Below are positions 25,723 through 34,695 of a DNA stretch of 64,000 nt, piece after piece; position 1 is the first letter of the stretch, and each line of letters begins with the position of its first letter. Source of the DNA: Polaribacter aquimarinus (GTDB lineage Bacteria; Bacteroidota; Bacteroidia; Flavobacteriales; Flavobacteriaceae); the NCBI RefSeq assembly GCF_003129485.1, contig NZ_QFFG01000001.1, positions 124,001-188,000 on the forward strand. Direction: 5' to 3'. Both the position numbers and the translations under genes were made by a program. The notes beneath the pieces are model-generated. The model was not told where the DNA came from. It searched no databases and was given only the letters and a program-made list of their open reading frames with translations.

Positions 25723-26972
25723 ATGAAAAAAAATAAAAAGCAAGCTGCTTTAGGTTTCATTTTTGTTACAATGCTAATTGATGTAATTGGCTGGGGAATT
25801 ATAATTCCTGTACTTCCAGGTTTAATAGAAGAACTCATTCAAGGTGATATTAGTGAAGCTGCAAAAGTTGGAGGTTGGTTAACATTTGCTTATGCCATTA
25901 CACAATTTGTTTTTGCGCCTGTTGTTGGAAATTTAAGTGATAAATACGGAAGAAGACCTATTATTTTAATTTCTCTTTTCGCATTTACTTTAGACTACAT
26001 TTTATTGGCTTTAGCACCAACAATTACTTGGTTATTTATTGGACGAATTATTGCAGGAATTACAGGAGCTAGCATTACTACTGCATCGGCATATATTGCA
26101 GATATTAGCACACCAGAAAACAGAGCCAAAAACTTTGGAATGATTGGTGCTGCCTTTGGCTTAGGTTTTATTATTGGCCCTGTAATTGGTGGTTTATTAG
26201 GACAATATGGTTCAAGAGTTCCGTTTTATGCAACTGCCGTTTTATGTTTTATAAACTTCTTATACGGTTATTTTATTCTTCCAGAATCTTTATCTAAAGA
26301 GAAAAGAAGAGCGTTTGATATTAAAAGAGCGAATCCTGTTGGGAGTTTTATAGGCTTAAAAAAATACCCAAAACTGATTGGATTGGTTTTATCAATGTTT
26401 ATTTTATATGTGGCTTCTCACGCCATTCAAAGCAATTGGAGTTTTTTCTCAATGTATAAATTTAATTGGGATGAAAAAATGGTTGGACTTTCTTTAGGTA
26501 TGATTGGACTCTGTGTTGCACTCGTTCAAGGTGTTTTAATACGATGGATAAATCCAAGATTAGGAAACGAAAAAAGTATTTATGTAGGCTTCTTTTTTAC
26601 AGTTTAGGAATGCTATTATTTGCATTTGCCACAGACAGTTGGATGATGTTTGTCTTTTTAATTCCTTATTGTTTGGGCGGAATTGCAGGACCTGCATTAC
26701 AAGCCGTAATTTCTATACAAGTACCCAATACAGAACAAGGAGAAATTCAAGGTACATTAACCAGTTTAATGAGCGCTTCTGCAATAGTTGGCCCTCCAGT
26801 AATGACAGGTATTTTCTACTACTTTACAAAAGAAGATGCTCCTTTTGAGTTTGCCGGTGCACCATTTTTATTAGCTGCCATCTTAATGATAATCAGTGCT
26901 TTTATGGCTTTTTATTCTTTTAAAAAGCATAAAGTTAAAACCAGTAAGACTGTTGTTTTGAAAGAGGAATAA
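25723..26972 (+). CDS. MFS transporter (TetA-like), split by a frameshift in a T6 run
   Basis: Two overlapping frames (25723-26607 and up to 26972) form one transporter. The first part has a TetA-like start ([20 protein letters not shown]), motif A in [16 protein letters not shown] and a motif C-like region [19 protein letters not shown]. It then stops at IYVGFFFTV. The second part continues in the next frame with [20 protein letters not shown] to the end. Deleting one T from the run at 26593-26598 joins them as [14 protein letters not shown], giving about 416 residues and twelve helices. It is a drug or metabolite exporter of the inner membrane with unknown substrate. Either a sequencing error or a real mutation. 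Confidence 0.87.
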
Positions 26973-26973
26973 T

Positions 26974-27591
26974 CTAACTCCTAATACTCTGCTCAAAAGG
27001 AATACGATTTACAATACTTCTTCCTAAAGTAACTTCATCTGCATATTCCAATTCATCACCCACAGAAATACCTCTTGCAATAGTAGATGTTGTAATCTCG
27101 AATTTTTCGATTTGTTTAAAGATGTAAAAATTGGTAGTATCTCCTTCCATAGTAGAACTTAAAGCAAAAATCAACTCCTTCACTTCTCCTTTTTCAACTT
27201 TAGAAACTAACGATTCAATTTGTAAATTTTGAGGTCCAATTCCTTCAATTGGAGAAATTTTTCCGCCCAAAACGTGATACAAACCATTAAATTGAGAAGT
27301 ACTTTCAATTGCCATTACGTCTCTAATATCTTCAACGACACAAACAATTTCAGGATTTCTTTTAGGATTGTTGCAAATATCACACAAAAGGGTATCAGAA
27401 ATATTATGGCATTTTTCGCAAGTTTTTACATCATTTCTTAAATGCAATAATGCTTCCGATAAATACTTGGTATTGTCTGAAGGCTGTTTTAATAAATGTA
27501 ACACCAAACGTAGTGCAGTTCGTTTTCCAATTCCGGGTAAACGCGATACTTCATTCACTGCATTTTCTAATAATTTCGAAGAAAAATCCAT
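26974..27591 (-). CDS. recR: Recombination mediator protein RecR
   Basis: 205 residues, normal length. An N-terminal HhH region ([17 protein letters not shown]) is followed by the four-Cys zinc finger ([20 protein letters not shown]). A Toprim domain ([14 protein letters not shown] and the [10 protein letters not shown] block) and the C-terminal Walker-B-like end ([17 protein letters not shown]) complete it. With RecF and RecO it loads RecA at single-strand gaps. Convergent with the MFS gene (1 bp between stops). Confidence 0.96.
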   Translation of the reverse strand: MDFSSKLLENAVNEVSRLPGIGKRTALRLVLHLLKQPSDNTKYLSEALLHLRNDVKTCEKCHNISDTLLCDICNNPKRNPEIVCVVEDIRDVMAIESTSQFNGLYHVLGGKISPIEGIGPQNLQIESLVSKVEKGEVKELIFALSSTMEGDTTNFYIFKQIEKFEITTSTIARGISVGDELEYADEVTLGRSIVNRIPFEQSIRS

Positions 27592-27683
27592 TTTGTAAAA
27601 TTACAACTTCTTAAGAAAAAAGAATATAGAAAAAAGACAAAAGACTATATTCGTAATTTAGAATTAAACATTTGTAATTTACA

Positions 27684-29117
27684 ATGCAGCCACTCCATAT
27701 TATACTATTAATTGTCGCTTATTTTTCTGTTTTGATATTCATTTCTTACATCACAGGAAAATCTGCAGACAACAAAACCTTTTTTAAAGCTAACAACTCA
27801 TCACCTTGGTATTTAGTTGCTTTTGGAATGATTGGAGCATCACTCTCAGGAGTTACATTCATTTCTGTTCCAGGTTGGGTAGAAGCTCAAAGCATGAGTT
27901 ATTTTCAGATGGTTTTGGGATATGTTATTGGTTATGCAGTCATTGGTTTGGTACTACTTCCACTCTATTACAAACTGAATTTAACCTCAATTTACACGTA
28001 TTTAGAAGATAGATTTGGGCGATATTCTTATAAAACCGGTGCCAGTTTTTTCTTATTGTCAAGAACTATTGGTGCCGCTTTTCGTTTGTTTTTAGTGGCA
28101 AATGTACTGCAAGTTATTTTGTTTGATGCTTATGGAATTCCGTTTTGGGTAACGGTTTCCATCACTATTTTATTAATTTGGCTATATACGTTTAAAGGCG
28201 GGATTAAAACCATTGTTTGGACAGATACGTTGCAAACTTTATTTATGTTAATTGCAGTTGGTGTTTGTATTTACACCATTTCTGATGAAATGCAAATTGA
28301 TAGTTTATTCACTTATGTCTCTGATAGTAAACTCTCTAAAATATTCTTTTTTGAGGATGTTAGCGCTGGAAATTACTTTTGGAAACAATTTTTATCTGGT
28401 GCATTTATAGCTGTTGTTATGACAGGATTAGACCAAGATATGATGCAAAAAAACTTAACTTGTAGAAACCTAAAAGATGCACAAAAAAATATGTTTTGGT
28501 TTACCATTGTTCTGGTAATTGTTAACTTTTTCTTTTTAGCTTTAGGTGTTTTATTAACCGATTTTGCACAACAAAACGGAATTGATGCACACAAAGACGA
28601 ACTTTTCCCAATAATAGCAACTCAAGGAAATTTAGGCTTAGCAACTGCGTTGTTTTTCTTGTTAGGATTAATTGCTGCAGCTTATTCTAGTGCAGATTCT
28701 GCTTTAACCTCTTTAACCACATCTTTTAGTATTGATATTTTAGAGATTGACAAAAAGAAAGACAAAAAGCTTCAAGAAAAAATTAGAAAGAAAATTCACG
28801 TTGTATTTTCGGTTGTACTGATTCTCATCATTCTAATTTTTAAATATTTTATTGCTGATGAAAGTGTTATTGCCAACATTTTTAAAGCAGCAGGATATAC
28901 TTACGGTCCACTATTAGGTTTATATACTTTTGGATTATTCACAAAGCAAAACGTAAAAGACAAAATGGTACCTATTATTTGTTTGTTAGCACCTATTTTA
29001 ACTTTTATTATTAGTTATCACAGTCTAGAATTTTTCAATTTCGATTTTGGCTTTTTCGTTTTAGTTTTAAATGGGTTTTTAACCTTTATTGGATTATCTT
29101 TGTTTAAAAGGAAATGA
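27684..29117 (+). CDS. Sodium:solute symporter (SSS family)
   Basis: 477 residues with about 13 membrane helices. The SSS fold is seen in GKSADNKTFFKANNSSPWYL, FGMIGASLSGVTFISVPGWV (the first helix of the inverted repeat with the sodium-site region), GAAFRLFLVANVLQVILFDA, MTGLDQDMMQKNLTCRNLKD, and LLGLIAAAYSSADSALTSLT, whose Ser/Ser pair is expected to bind Na+. The substrate cannot be told from sequence. The stop overlaps the start of the next gene by 4 bp (ATGA), so they are coupled. Confidence 0.9.
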   Translation: MQPLHIILLIVAYFSVLIFISYITGKSADNKTFFKANNSSPWYLVAFGMIGASLSGVTFISVPGWVEAQSMSYFQMVLGYVIGYAVIGLVLLPLYYKLNLTSIYTYLEDRFGRYSYKTGASFFLLSRTIGAAFRLFLVANVLQVILFDAYGIPFWVTVSITILLIWLYTFKGGIKTIVWTDTLQTLFMLIAVGVCIYTISDEMQIDSLFTYVSDSKLSKIFFFEDVSAGNYFWKQFLSGAFIAVVMTGLDQDMMQKNLTCRNLKDAQKNMFWFTIVLVIVNFFFLALGVLLTDFAQQNGIDAHKDELFPIIATQGNLGLATALFFLLGLIAAAYSSADSALTSLTTSFSIDILEIDKKKDKKLQEKIRKKIHVVFSVVLILIILIFKYFIADESVIANIFKAAGYTYGPLLGLYTFGLFTKQNVKDKMVPIICLLAPILTFIISYHSLEFFNFDFGFFVLVLNGFLTFIGLSLFKRK

Positions 29118-29602
29118 AAAGTCTATTAAAATTTTTAATCAAACAATTTGGATTTCTTTTTGAAGATTATCCATTAGAATCTGGTATAGCTTTAATTATT
29201 ATAAGTGCTTCGGCAATTTATTATTTAAGAAATAAAATATTTTATTTAAAAGGAGACTCAGTTTTAAGGTATTTAATTAATTTTAGAACCATATCCTATC
29301 TAATTGGTTTTTTTGGAATCAGTCAATTATTAAGAGGCTTAAAAGTATACGATTCAATCTTAAATGACTTTTTAATTGAATTTGAAACTTTAACTACAGA
29401 ACACCCAATTATTATGGGAAGCGTAATAACAACATTTGGAATTTATCTAGTTTATGACAAATTAAAACCAATAGATGAAGAACGATTTAAAAAAGACTTT
29501 TCCATAGTAAGAGATAATGATAAATTTTATGAATATAAACTATGGATATTTATTGCTGCCATAACTATAATTGGCATATCAATGATCATAAGAAACCTAT
29601 AA
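29114..29602 (+). CDS. Small hydrophobic membrane protein coupled to the symporter
   Basis: 162 residues with about four hydrophobic stretches, for example IALIIISASAIYYLR, ISYLIGFFGISQLL, MGSVITTFGIYLVYD, and a C-terminal WIFIAAITIIGISMIIR. No family is recognised. Its start overlaps the stop of the SSS gene (ATGA), so it is translated with it and may be an accessory subunit, but this is an inference from coupling only. pdxH follows 19 bp later. Confidence 0.6.
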   Translation: MKSLLKFLIKQFGFLFEDYPLESGIALIIISASAIYYLRNKIFYLKGDSVLRYLINFRTISYLIGFFGISQLLRGLKVYDSILNDFLIEFETLTTEHPIIMGSVITTFGIYLVYDKLKPIDEERFKKDFSIVRDNDKFYEYKLWIFIAAITIIGISMIIRNL

Positions 29603-29621
29603 ATCAAATCCTTTTTATATA

Positions 29622-30269
29622 ATGTCAAAAGACTTATCAAACTACCGTAAATCTTACGAGAAGCAAGAACTTTTAGAAAGCAATTGTCCCGAAAATCCAA
29701 TGGAATTATTCCAAACTTGGTTTTTAAATGCTGATAATTCAGAAATGGTTGACGAAAGTAACGCAATGACGATTTCTACTATTGGTTTAGATGGTTTTCC
29801 AAAAAGTAGAGTGGTTTTATTAAAAAGATTTACTTGGGAAGGCTTTATATTCTATACAAACTACAATTCAGAAAAAGGAAAATCCATAGAAAATAACAAT
29901 CAAATTTGTTTGTCTTTCTTCTGGCCTGCTATAGAGCAGCAAATTATCATTAAAGGAAAAGCAGAAAAATTAGCAGAAAACTTATCTGATGGGTATTTCG
30001 AATCAAGACCAGATGGTAGCAAATTGGGTGCTTGGGCATCTAATCAAAGCACAGTGGTTTCATCAAGAGACGAATTAGACAAAAACTTAAAAATATTCGA
30101 AAGAAATTTCGAAGGCAAAGAAATTAATAGACCTCCACATTGGGGTGGTTATCTTGTAAAACCTTCCTCAATCGAATTTTGGCAAGGGAGACCCAACAGG
30201 ATGCACGATAGAATTAGATATACTTTAGCTGAAGATTTTTCTTGGAAAATAGAACGATTAGCGCCATAA
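29622..30269 (+). CDS. pdxH: Pyridoxamine 5'-phosphate oxidase
   Basis: 215 residues, the usual size. It oxidises pyridoxine or pyridoxamine phosphate to PLP using FMN. MSTIGL-type entry is seen as NAMTISTIGLDGFPKSRVVL, followed by FIFYTNYNSEKGKSIENN (FMN/PLP binding), GAWASNQSTVVSSRDEL, and the C-terminal signature EFWQGRPNRMHDRIRY and LAP end. It is cytoplasmic. Heme synthesis uses PLP in HemL, but the genes are not in one operon. Confidence 0.96.
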   Translation: MSKDLSNYRKSYEKQELLESNCPENPMELFQTWFLNADNSEMVDESNAMTISTIGLDGFPKSRVVLLKRFTWEGFIFYTNYNSEKGKSIENNNQICLSFFWPAIEQQIIIKGKAEKLAENLSDGYFESRPDGSKLGAWASNQSTVVSSRDELDKNLKIFERNFEGKEINRPPHWGGYLVKPSSIEFWQGRPNRMHDRIRYTLAEDFSWKIERLAP

Positions 30270-30303
30270 ATTTTTATATTTACATTTCAACAATCAAGAT
30301 TGA

Positions 30304-30792
30304 ATGAAAACTTTATACATTGTTAGACACGCAAAATCTTCTTGGGAATACGCTGGGATTAAAGATATTGACAGACCTCTAAAAAAACGTGGAATTAACG
30401 ACGCACACTTAATGTCTAAATTTTTATCAAAAAAAATTGATAGACCAGACGTTTTTGTATCTAGTAGCGCAAATAGAGCTTTGCACACTGCCGTTATTTT
30501 TTGTGAAAACTTTGAATATGCTTTATCAAATCTAAAAATAAGAAAGCAACTATATAGTTTTAGCGATGGCTATTTGGTAAAAACGGTTAAAGCTTTAGAT
30601 GATGGTTTTAATTCTGCTATTATTTTTAGCCATGATCACGGTATTAATACTTTTGTAAATAAATTTGGAAGCAAACCTATTTCTCATGTTACTACTTGTG
30701 GAGTTATAGGAATTCAGTTTGAAGATAAGCATTGGAAGAACATCAAAAAAGGAAAAACTTTTATGATAGAATTTCCTAAAAATCATAAATAA
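30304..30792 (+). CDS. sixA: SixA-type phosphohistidine phosphatase
   Basis: 162 residues of the histidine phosphatase (RHG) superfamily. The catalytic His is in TLYIVRHAKSSW, the second-site Arg/Glu region in DRPLKKRGINDAHLMSKFL, and the later His in IIFSHDHGINTFVNKF. SixA removes phosphate from phosphohistidines of signalling proteins. The gene symbol is by family, and the partner is unknown. It lies 6 bp before the Ppx/GppA gene. Confidence 0.85.
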   Translation: MKTLYIVRHAKSSWEYAGIKDIDRPLKKRGINDAHLMSKFLSKKIDRPDVFVSSSANRALHTAVIFCENFEYALSNLKIRKQLYSFSDGYLVKTVKALDDGFNSAIIFSHDHGINTFVNKFGSKPISHVTTCGVIGIQFEDKHWKNIKKGKTFMIEFPKNHK

Positions 30793-30798
30793 ATTAGT

Positions 30799-31695
30799 TT
30801 GTTAGAAATTAAAAAATACGGAGCCATAGATATCGGTTCTAATGCAATTAGACTTTTAGTATCAAACGTTATCGTTTCAGATGACAAAGAACCTCAATTC
30901 AAAAAATCTGCTTTAATTCGTGTTCCCATTCGTTTAGGTGCTGATGCCTTTGTTGGCGGAGAAATAAGCCATAAGAACACCCAGAGAATGATTGATGCTA
31001 TGAACGCTTTCAAGTTATTGATGGATGTTCACGGAGTTGAGCGTTACAAAGCTTGTGCTACATCTGCAATGAGAGAAGCTGCTAATGGAAAAGAAGTTGT
31101 TCAAAAAATCAACTCTGAAACTGGAATCCAAATTGATATTATTGGCGGAAAAGAAGAAGCTGAAATTATTTCTTCTACTGATTTGGATGATTTAATTAGC
31201 GGACATAAATCTTACTTATATGTTGATGTTGGAGGTGGTAGTACCGAATTTACTATTTTTTCTGATGGAAAAGTGATTGCTTCGAAATCATTTAAAATGG
31301 GGACAGTTCGTTTATTAAATAACAAAAAATCTGTCAATAAGGAAATTTTTGCAAGTGTAGAAAAATGGATTAAGAAAAATACTAAAGGACTAAAAAAGGT
31401 CTCTTTAATAGGTTCTGGTGGTAACATTAATAAACTTTTTAAGATGTCTGGAAGAGCAGAAGGAAAACCTATTTCTTATATCTATTTAAATGCTCAGTAT
31501 CAATTCCTTAAACAAATGTCTTATAATGAAAGAATTTCTGAGCTAAGTTTAAATCCTGATAGAGCTGATGTTATTATTCCTGCAACAAAAATTTACTTAT
31601 CTGCCATGAAATGGAGTGGAGCTAGAAAAATATTTGTTCCTAAAATTGGACTTTCAGACGGAATTATTAAAAGTTTATTCTACAACAAGTTATAA
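30799..31695 (+). CDS. Ppx/GppA-family phosphatase
   Basis: 298 residues, starting with TTG at 30799. The actin-like fold of exopolyphosphatase/pppGpp hydrolase is clear: GAIDIGSNAIRLLVSNV (phosphate 1), ACATSAMREAANGKEV, YVDVGGGSTEFTIFSDGK (phosphate 2), and GSGGNINKLFKMSG (adenosine-like). It lacks the long C-terminal HD-like domain of E. coli Ppx, as in other short family members. It hydrolyses polyphosphate or pppGpp; no polyphosphate kinase gene is in the window. It is co-transcribed with sixA. Confidence 0.88.
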   Translation: MLEIKKYGAIDIGSNAIRLLVSNVIVSDDKEPQFKKSALIRVPIRLGADAFVGGEISHKNTQRMIDAMNAFKLLMDVHGVERYKACATSAMREAANGKEVVQKINSETGIQIDIIGGKEEAEIISSTDLDDLISGHKSYLYVDVGGGSTEFTIFSDGKVIASKSFKMGTVRLLNNKKSVNKEIFASVEKWIKKNTKGLKKVSLIGSGGNINKLFKMSGRAEGKPISYIYLNAQYQFLKQMSYNERISELSLNPDRADVIIPATKIYLSAMKWSGARKIFVPKIGLSDGIIKSLFYNKL

Positions 31696-31807
31696 ACCAC
31701 AACTCATATTCATTTTTAAATTTTAGTTTTTTTTAAACATATTATGTGACTCAAAACAAATCTTGGTGTCACAAATATGAACAAAAAATCAAAAAACAGA
31801 TTTAATT

Positions 31808-32908
31808 ATGAAAAAATTATTACTTAGTGCAACTTTTTTAATGGTTGCATCAATTTCTTTTGGTCAAGATTTACCAGAAAATCCAGAACCAGGAAAATGT
31901 TATGTACGTTGTAAAACTCCTGAAGTATGGAAAAATGAAGATGTGACTATCGAAATTGCACCTGCTTACAAAAGAATTATTACGCATCCAGCAGAATACA
32001 AAACAGTTACAGAAAGAGTATTGGTTAAAGAAGCTGGAAAACGTTTAGTAGTTGTTCCTGCTGTCTGGGAAAACAAAGTTATATCTTATACAGCAAAAGA
32101 AGATGCTAATAAGTTAAGAGTAGTAAAAGCTAGTTTTTCTCAAGATTCTGAAACAATAGAAACAAAAGCGGCATCAGCAAAATGGGAAATGAGTGAAAAA
32201 GCTCCTGATTGTGAATCTAGTGATCCAAATGACTGTAGATATTGGTGTTATAAACCTATTCCTGCTCAATTTGTAACTATTCCTTTAACTAAATTGTCTC
32301 AAGATGCAAGTACAGTTTCTAGTGAAGTTCCAGGATATGAAAAAACATATTTAAAAAGAGTAATGGTTACTCCACCAACCACAAAAGAAATAGAAATTCC
32401 TGCTGTTTATGGAAGCATTAAGAAAACAGTTTTAGTTAAAGATGCTTGGCAGGAAGAAGTTTCTATAACTGCTAAATACAAAACAGTTACCAAAGAAGTT
32501 TTAGTAAATAAAGGTGGTTTAACTACCTGGAAAGAAGTTGAATGTGAATTAGTAAACAATACTCCATTACCAATTAATTGGAACTTAGGGAGTGCAACTT
32601 TAACTGCCGGAGCTAAAAGAATTATTGACGCAAGATTATTACCAATCTTAAAAGATGGTGTAGCTGTTGCAATTGAATCTCATACAGATTCTAGAGGAAC
32701 AAAAGCAAACAATCAAGATTTATCTGAAAGAAGAGCTCAGGCTGTAACAAACTATTTAATTTCTAAAGGAGTAAACCCAAGTCAATTAACTGGAAATGGT
32801 TTTGGTGAAAGAAAATTAACAAATAGATGTGCTGATGGTGTTTCTTGTACAGAAGCAGAACACAGAGCAAATAGAAGAACAACTTTTAGAGTTATCAATC
32901 AAAAATAA
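31808..32908 (+). CDS. OmpA-family outer membrane protein
   Basis: 366 residues. A signal peptide (MKKLLLSATFLMVASISFGQ) is followed by a ~240-residue region with two related stretches (ITHPAEYKTVTERVLVKEAG and ITAKYKTVTKEVLVNKGG). Two Cys-containing segments may form disulfides (GKCYVRCKTPE, DPNDCRYWCYKP). The C-terminal ~110 residues are a peptidoglycan-binding OmpA domain: AIESHTDSRGTKANNQDLSE, RRAQAVTNYLISKGV, and a final NRRTTFRV. It anchors the outer membrane to the wall, with an unknown N-terminal function. A strong bidirectional terminator follows. Confidence 0.88.
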   Translation: MKKLLLSATFLMVASISFGQDLPENPEPGKCYVRCKTPEVWKNEDVTIEIAPAYKRIITHPAEYKTVTERVLVKEAGKRLVVVPAVWENKVISYTAKEDANKLRVVKASFSQDSETIETKAASAKWEMSEKAPDCESSDPNDCRYWCYKPIPAQFVTIPLTKLSQDASTVSSEVPGYEKTYLKRVMVTPPTTKEIEIPAVYGSIKKTVLVKDAWQEEVSITAKYKTVTKEVLVNKGGLTTWKEVECELVNNTPLPINWNLGSATLTAGAKRIIDARLLPILKDGVAVAIESHTDSRGTKANNQDLSERRAQAVTNYLISKGVNPSQLTGNGFGERKLTNRCADGVSCTEAEHRANRRTTFRVINQK

Positions 32909-32933
32909 GTATTTCTCTAACAAGAAATCATAA

Positions 32934-32962
32934 AAAAACCGAAGCTAATAGCTTCGGTTTTT
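32934..32962. terminator. Bidirectional terminator between the OmpA-family and thioredoxin genes
   Basis: A perfect 12-bp stem AAAAACCGAAGC with its complement (32934-32945 and 32951-32962) around TAATA, with T runs on both sides. It serves the two convergent genes. Confidence 0.9.
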
Positions 32963-32980
32963 CTTTTCTTATAAACTTTT

Positions 32981-33454
32981 TTAATAATTTTCAATAACAG
33001 ATTGTATAAAAGGATAGTAATATTCCGTAAGAATCAATCCTTTTTTATATCCTATCATTCTTCCTTTGTGATTTACAAAAACCAACGTTGGATAAGATCT
33101 TACTTTATATTTACTAATTAACTTATAGTTCTCTTTCATTCTTTCTGCTTCGACCAAATCCTTATTTCTAGGATTATTTGCTTCATAAAGTATTAAATCT
33201 TTATCAGCTAAATCTTTAAATTTTTGTGTATGAAACAGGTTTTTATCCAAAACTTTACAAGGACCACACCAATCTGAACCTGTAAAATAAATTAGAACAG
33301 GTTTTTTTTCTTTTTTTGATTTTTTTAAAGCTTTTTTAAAACTCGACTCCCAATTAGGTGTTATTACTTTATCGGCTTCAACAATATGTTCTTGAGCATT
33401 GTAGCTTAAAACAACCAAAAAACAAACGACAAAACTTATTATATTTTTTCGCAT
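32981..33454 (-). CDS. Secreted thioredoxin-fold protein
   Basis: 157 residues with a signal peptide (MRKNIISFVVCFLVVLSYNAQ). The redox motif WCGPC occurs in TGSDWCGPCKVLDKNLFHT, with the cis-Pro in KVRSYPTLVFVNHKGR. Such periplasmic thioredoxins reduce or isomerise disulfides. It is a single gene flanked by its own intergenic region and a shared terminator, and no obvious partner is adjacent. Confidence 0.86.
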   Translation of the reverse strand: MRKNIISFVVCFLVVLSYNAQEHIVEADKVITPNWESSFKKALKKSKKEKKPVLIYFTGSDWCGPCKVLDKNLFHTQKFKDLADKDLILYEANNPRNKDLVEAERMKENYKLISKYKVRSYPTLVFVNHKGRMIGYKKGLILTEYYYPFIQSVIENY

Positions 33455-33581
33455 TTAAAATATTTTCTATAAAAGTAACAAAAATAATACCAAAACTAAA
33501 AAAAGGTGACTTATTAAAAAAAGCAGTGTCATATAAATGAAGTAACCCTAAAAAGATACTTCTAACAAAAATCAAGAAAAG

Positions 33582-33606
33582 AAACCAACGTTAAAAACGT
33601 TGGTTT
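33582..33606 (-). terminator. Terminator overlapping the 3' end of lpxK
   Basis: An 11-bp stem AAACCAACGTT with its complement around AAA (33582-33592 and 33596-33606). The 3' arm encodes the last codons of LpxK, so the hairpin overlaps the coding region. Confidence 0.7.
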
Positions 33607-34619
33607 TGTTTTATATGAGAATTTATCATCAAATTAAACTCTTCTTTTTTATTGATAAATGAAGTTCGTATTCCCAAAAAAGATATTTCTTCCATTTTAT
33701 TTTTTAACCGAACATAATCTTTCTCTGTAGTTAAGAGAATTTTTTTTGATGATGAAAGTTTTGAATATTCATCCTTTATAAAATCAATCTCTTGATTTGA
33801 AAAATGGTGATGATCCGAAAATTTTAAATGTTTAAAATTTACTTTTTTATCATTTAAAAAAGACAATAATGGAGTTGGGTTCGCAATTCCTGTAACTAAT
33901 AAAACATCATAATCTTTTAAATCATCAATTAAAACCTCATTTTTTCCTGATGTTTTATCATCATAAGAAATTGTGGTAAAAAATACTTTTTTCTGATATT
34001 TACTTAATTTCTGTTCAATTTTATTTTGAGCATTTTTGCTTAAATTTTCAGGACATTTAGTAACCAAAATTACATCAGCTCTTTTTGCTCCTCTCCTACT
34101 TTCTCTTAAATTACCTGTTGGCAACAGAAAATCATCCACAAATAAATCATCATATTTTGTCAACAAAATATAGAAACTTCCTTTTACTTTTCTATGTTGA
34201 TATGCATCATCTAACAAAACAACTTCAGGAGATTTATCTTCAATTAGTTTTGTAATTCCTACTACTCTATTCGCATCAACAGCAACACTAATATTTGTAA
34301 ATTTCTTAAAATATTGCAAAGGTTCATCCCCAACATCTTCAGCAGAATGAGAATTATTTAGCAATAAATAACCTTCTGTTTTACGTTTATAACCTCTGCT
34401 CAAAACCGCTGTTTTATAAGTCTCTTTTAGCAATGGAATTAAATATTCGATTTGTGGAGTTTTTCCAGTTCCACCAACACTTAAATTTCCAACTACAATT
34501 ACTGGAATTTCAAATGACGTTTCTTTAAAAATACCAGCATTATAACAAAAATTACGGATGCGAGTAACCACATCATAAATAATGGCAAATGGATATAATA
34601 AAAAACGTAGTATTTTCAT
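33591..34619 (-). CDS. lpxK: Tetraacyldisaccharide 4'-kinase
   Basis: About 342 residues. An upstream GTG at 34625 gives two extra residues, but the ATG at 34619 (MKILRFLLYPFAIIYDV) is preferred. It phosphorylates the 4' position of the lipid A disaccharide at the inner membrane. The P-loop is in VVGNLSVGGTGKTPQIEYLI, followed by AVLSRGYKRKTEGYLLL, GDEPLQYFKKF, and VLLDDAYQHRKVKGS with the catalytic Asp/His region. The final stretch reads LLTTEKDYVRLKN. It implies LPS synthesis, so a Gram-negative envelope. Confidence 0.95.
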   Translation of the reverse strand: MKILRFLLYPFAIIYDVVTRIRNFCYNAGIFKETSFEIPVIVVGNLSVGGTGKTPQIEYLIPLLKETYKTAVLSRGYKRKTEGYLLLNNSHSAEDVGDEPLQYFKKFTNISVAVDANRVVGITKLIEDKSPEVVLLDDAYQHRKVKGSFYILLTKYDDLFVDDFLLPTGNLRESRRGAKRADVILVTKCPENLSKNAQNKIEQKLSKYQKKVFFTTISYDDKTSGKNEVLIDDLKDYDVLLVTGIANPTPLLSFLNDKKVNFKHLKFSDHHHFSNQEIDFIKDEYSKLSSSKKILLTTEKDYVRLKNKMEEISFLGIRTSFINKKEEFNLMINSHIKQNQRF

Positions 34620-34647
34620 TAACACGAAAATAAGTCATTTTTATGGA

Positions 34648-34673
34648 TTGATAGAGGGAAAATGCTAACTTTG
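34648..34673 (+). promoter_or_regulatory. Candidate promoter TTG-N15-TAACTTTG for the Nif3-like gene
   Basis: TTG at 34648-34650 and TAACTTTG at 34666-34673 match the Bacteroidetes elements, with a spacing of 15, slightly short. The start codon is 23 bp downstream. Confidence 0.45.
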
Positions 34674-34695
34674 GTTTTCGATAGAACTTTATTTT

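Noticed and set aside
26544..26972. A separate 142-residue protein after the MFS transporter
   Set aside because: Its first residues are a shifted copy of the MFS frame, and the rest continues the transporter after a T-run indel. It is better read as the same gene.
31746..31774. GTGAC/GTCAC arms before the OmpA-family gene as a riboswitch
   Set aside because: The 5-bp arms with a long loop are too weak, and no known riboswitch core is present.
33541..33560. GTAACC sequence as another ECF promoter near lpxK
   Set aside because: No CGTC/AGTC box at 16 bp and no gene starts downstream on that strand.
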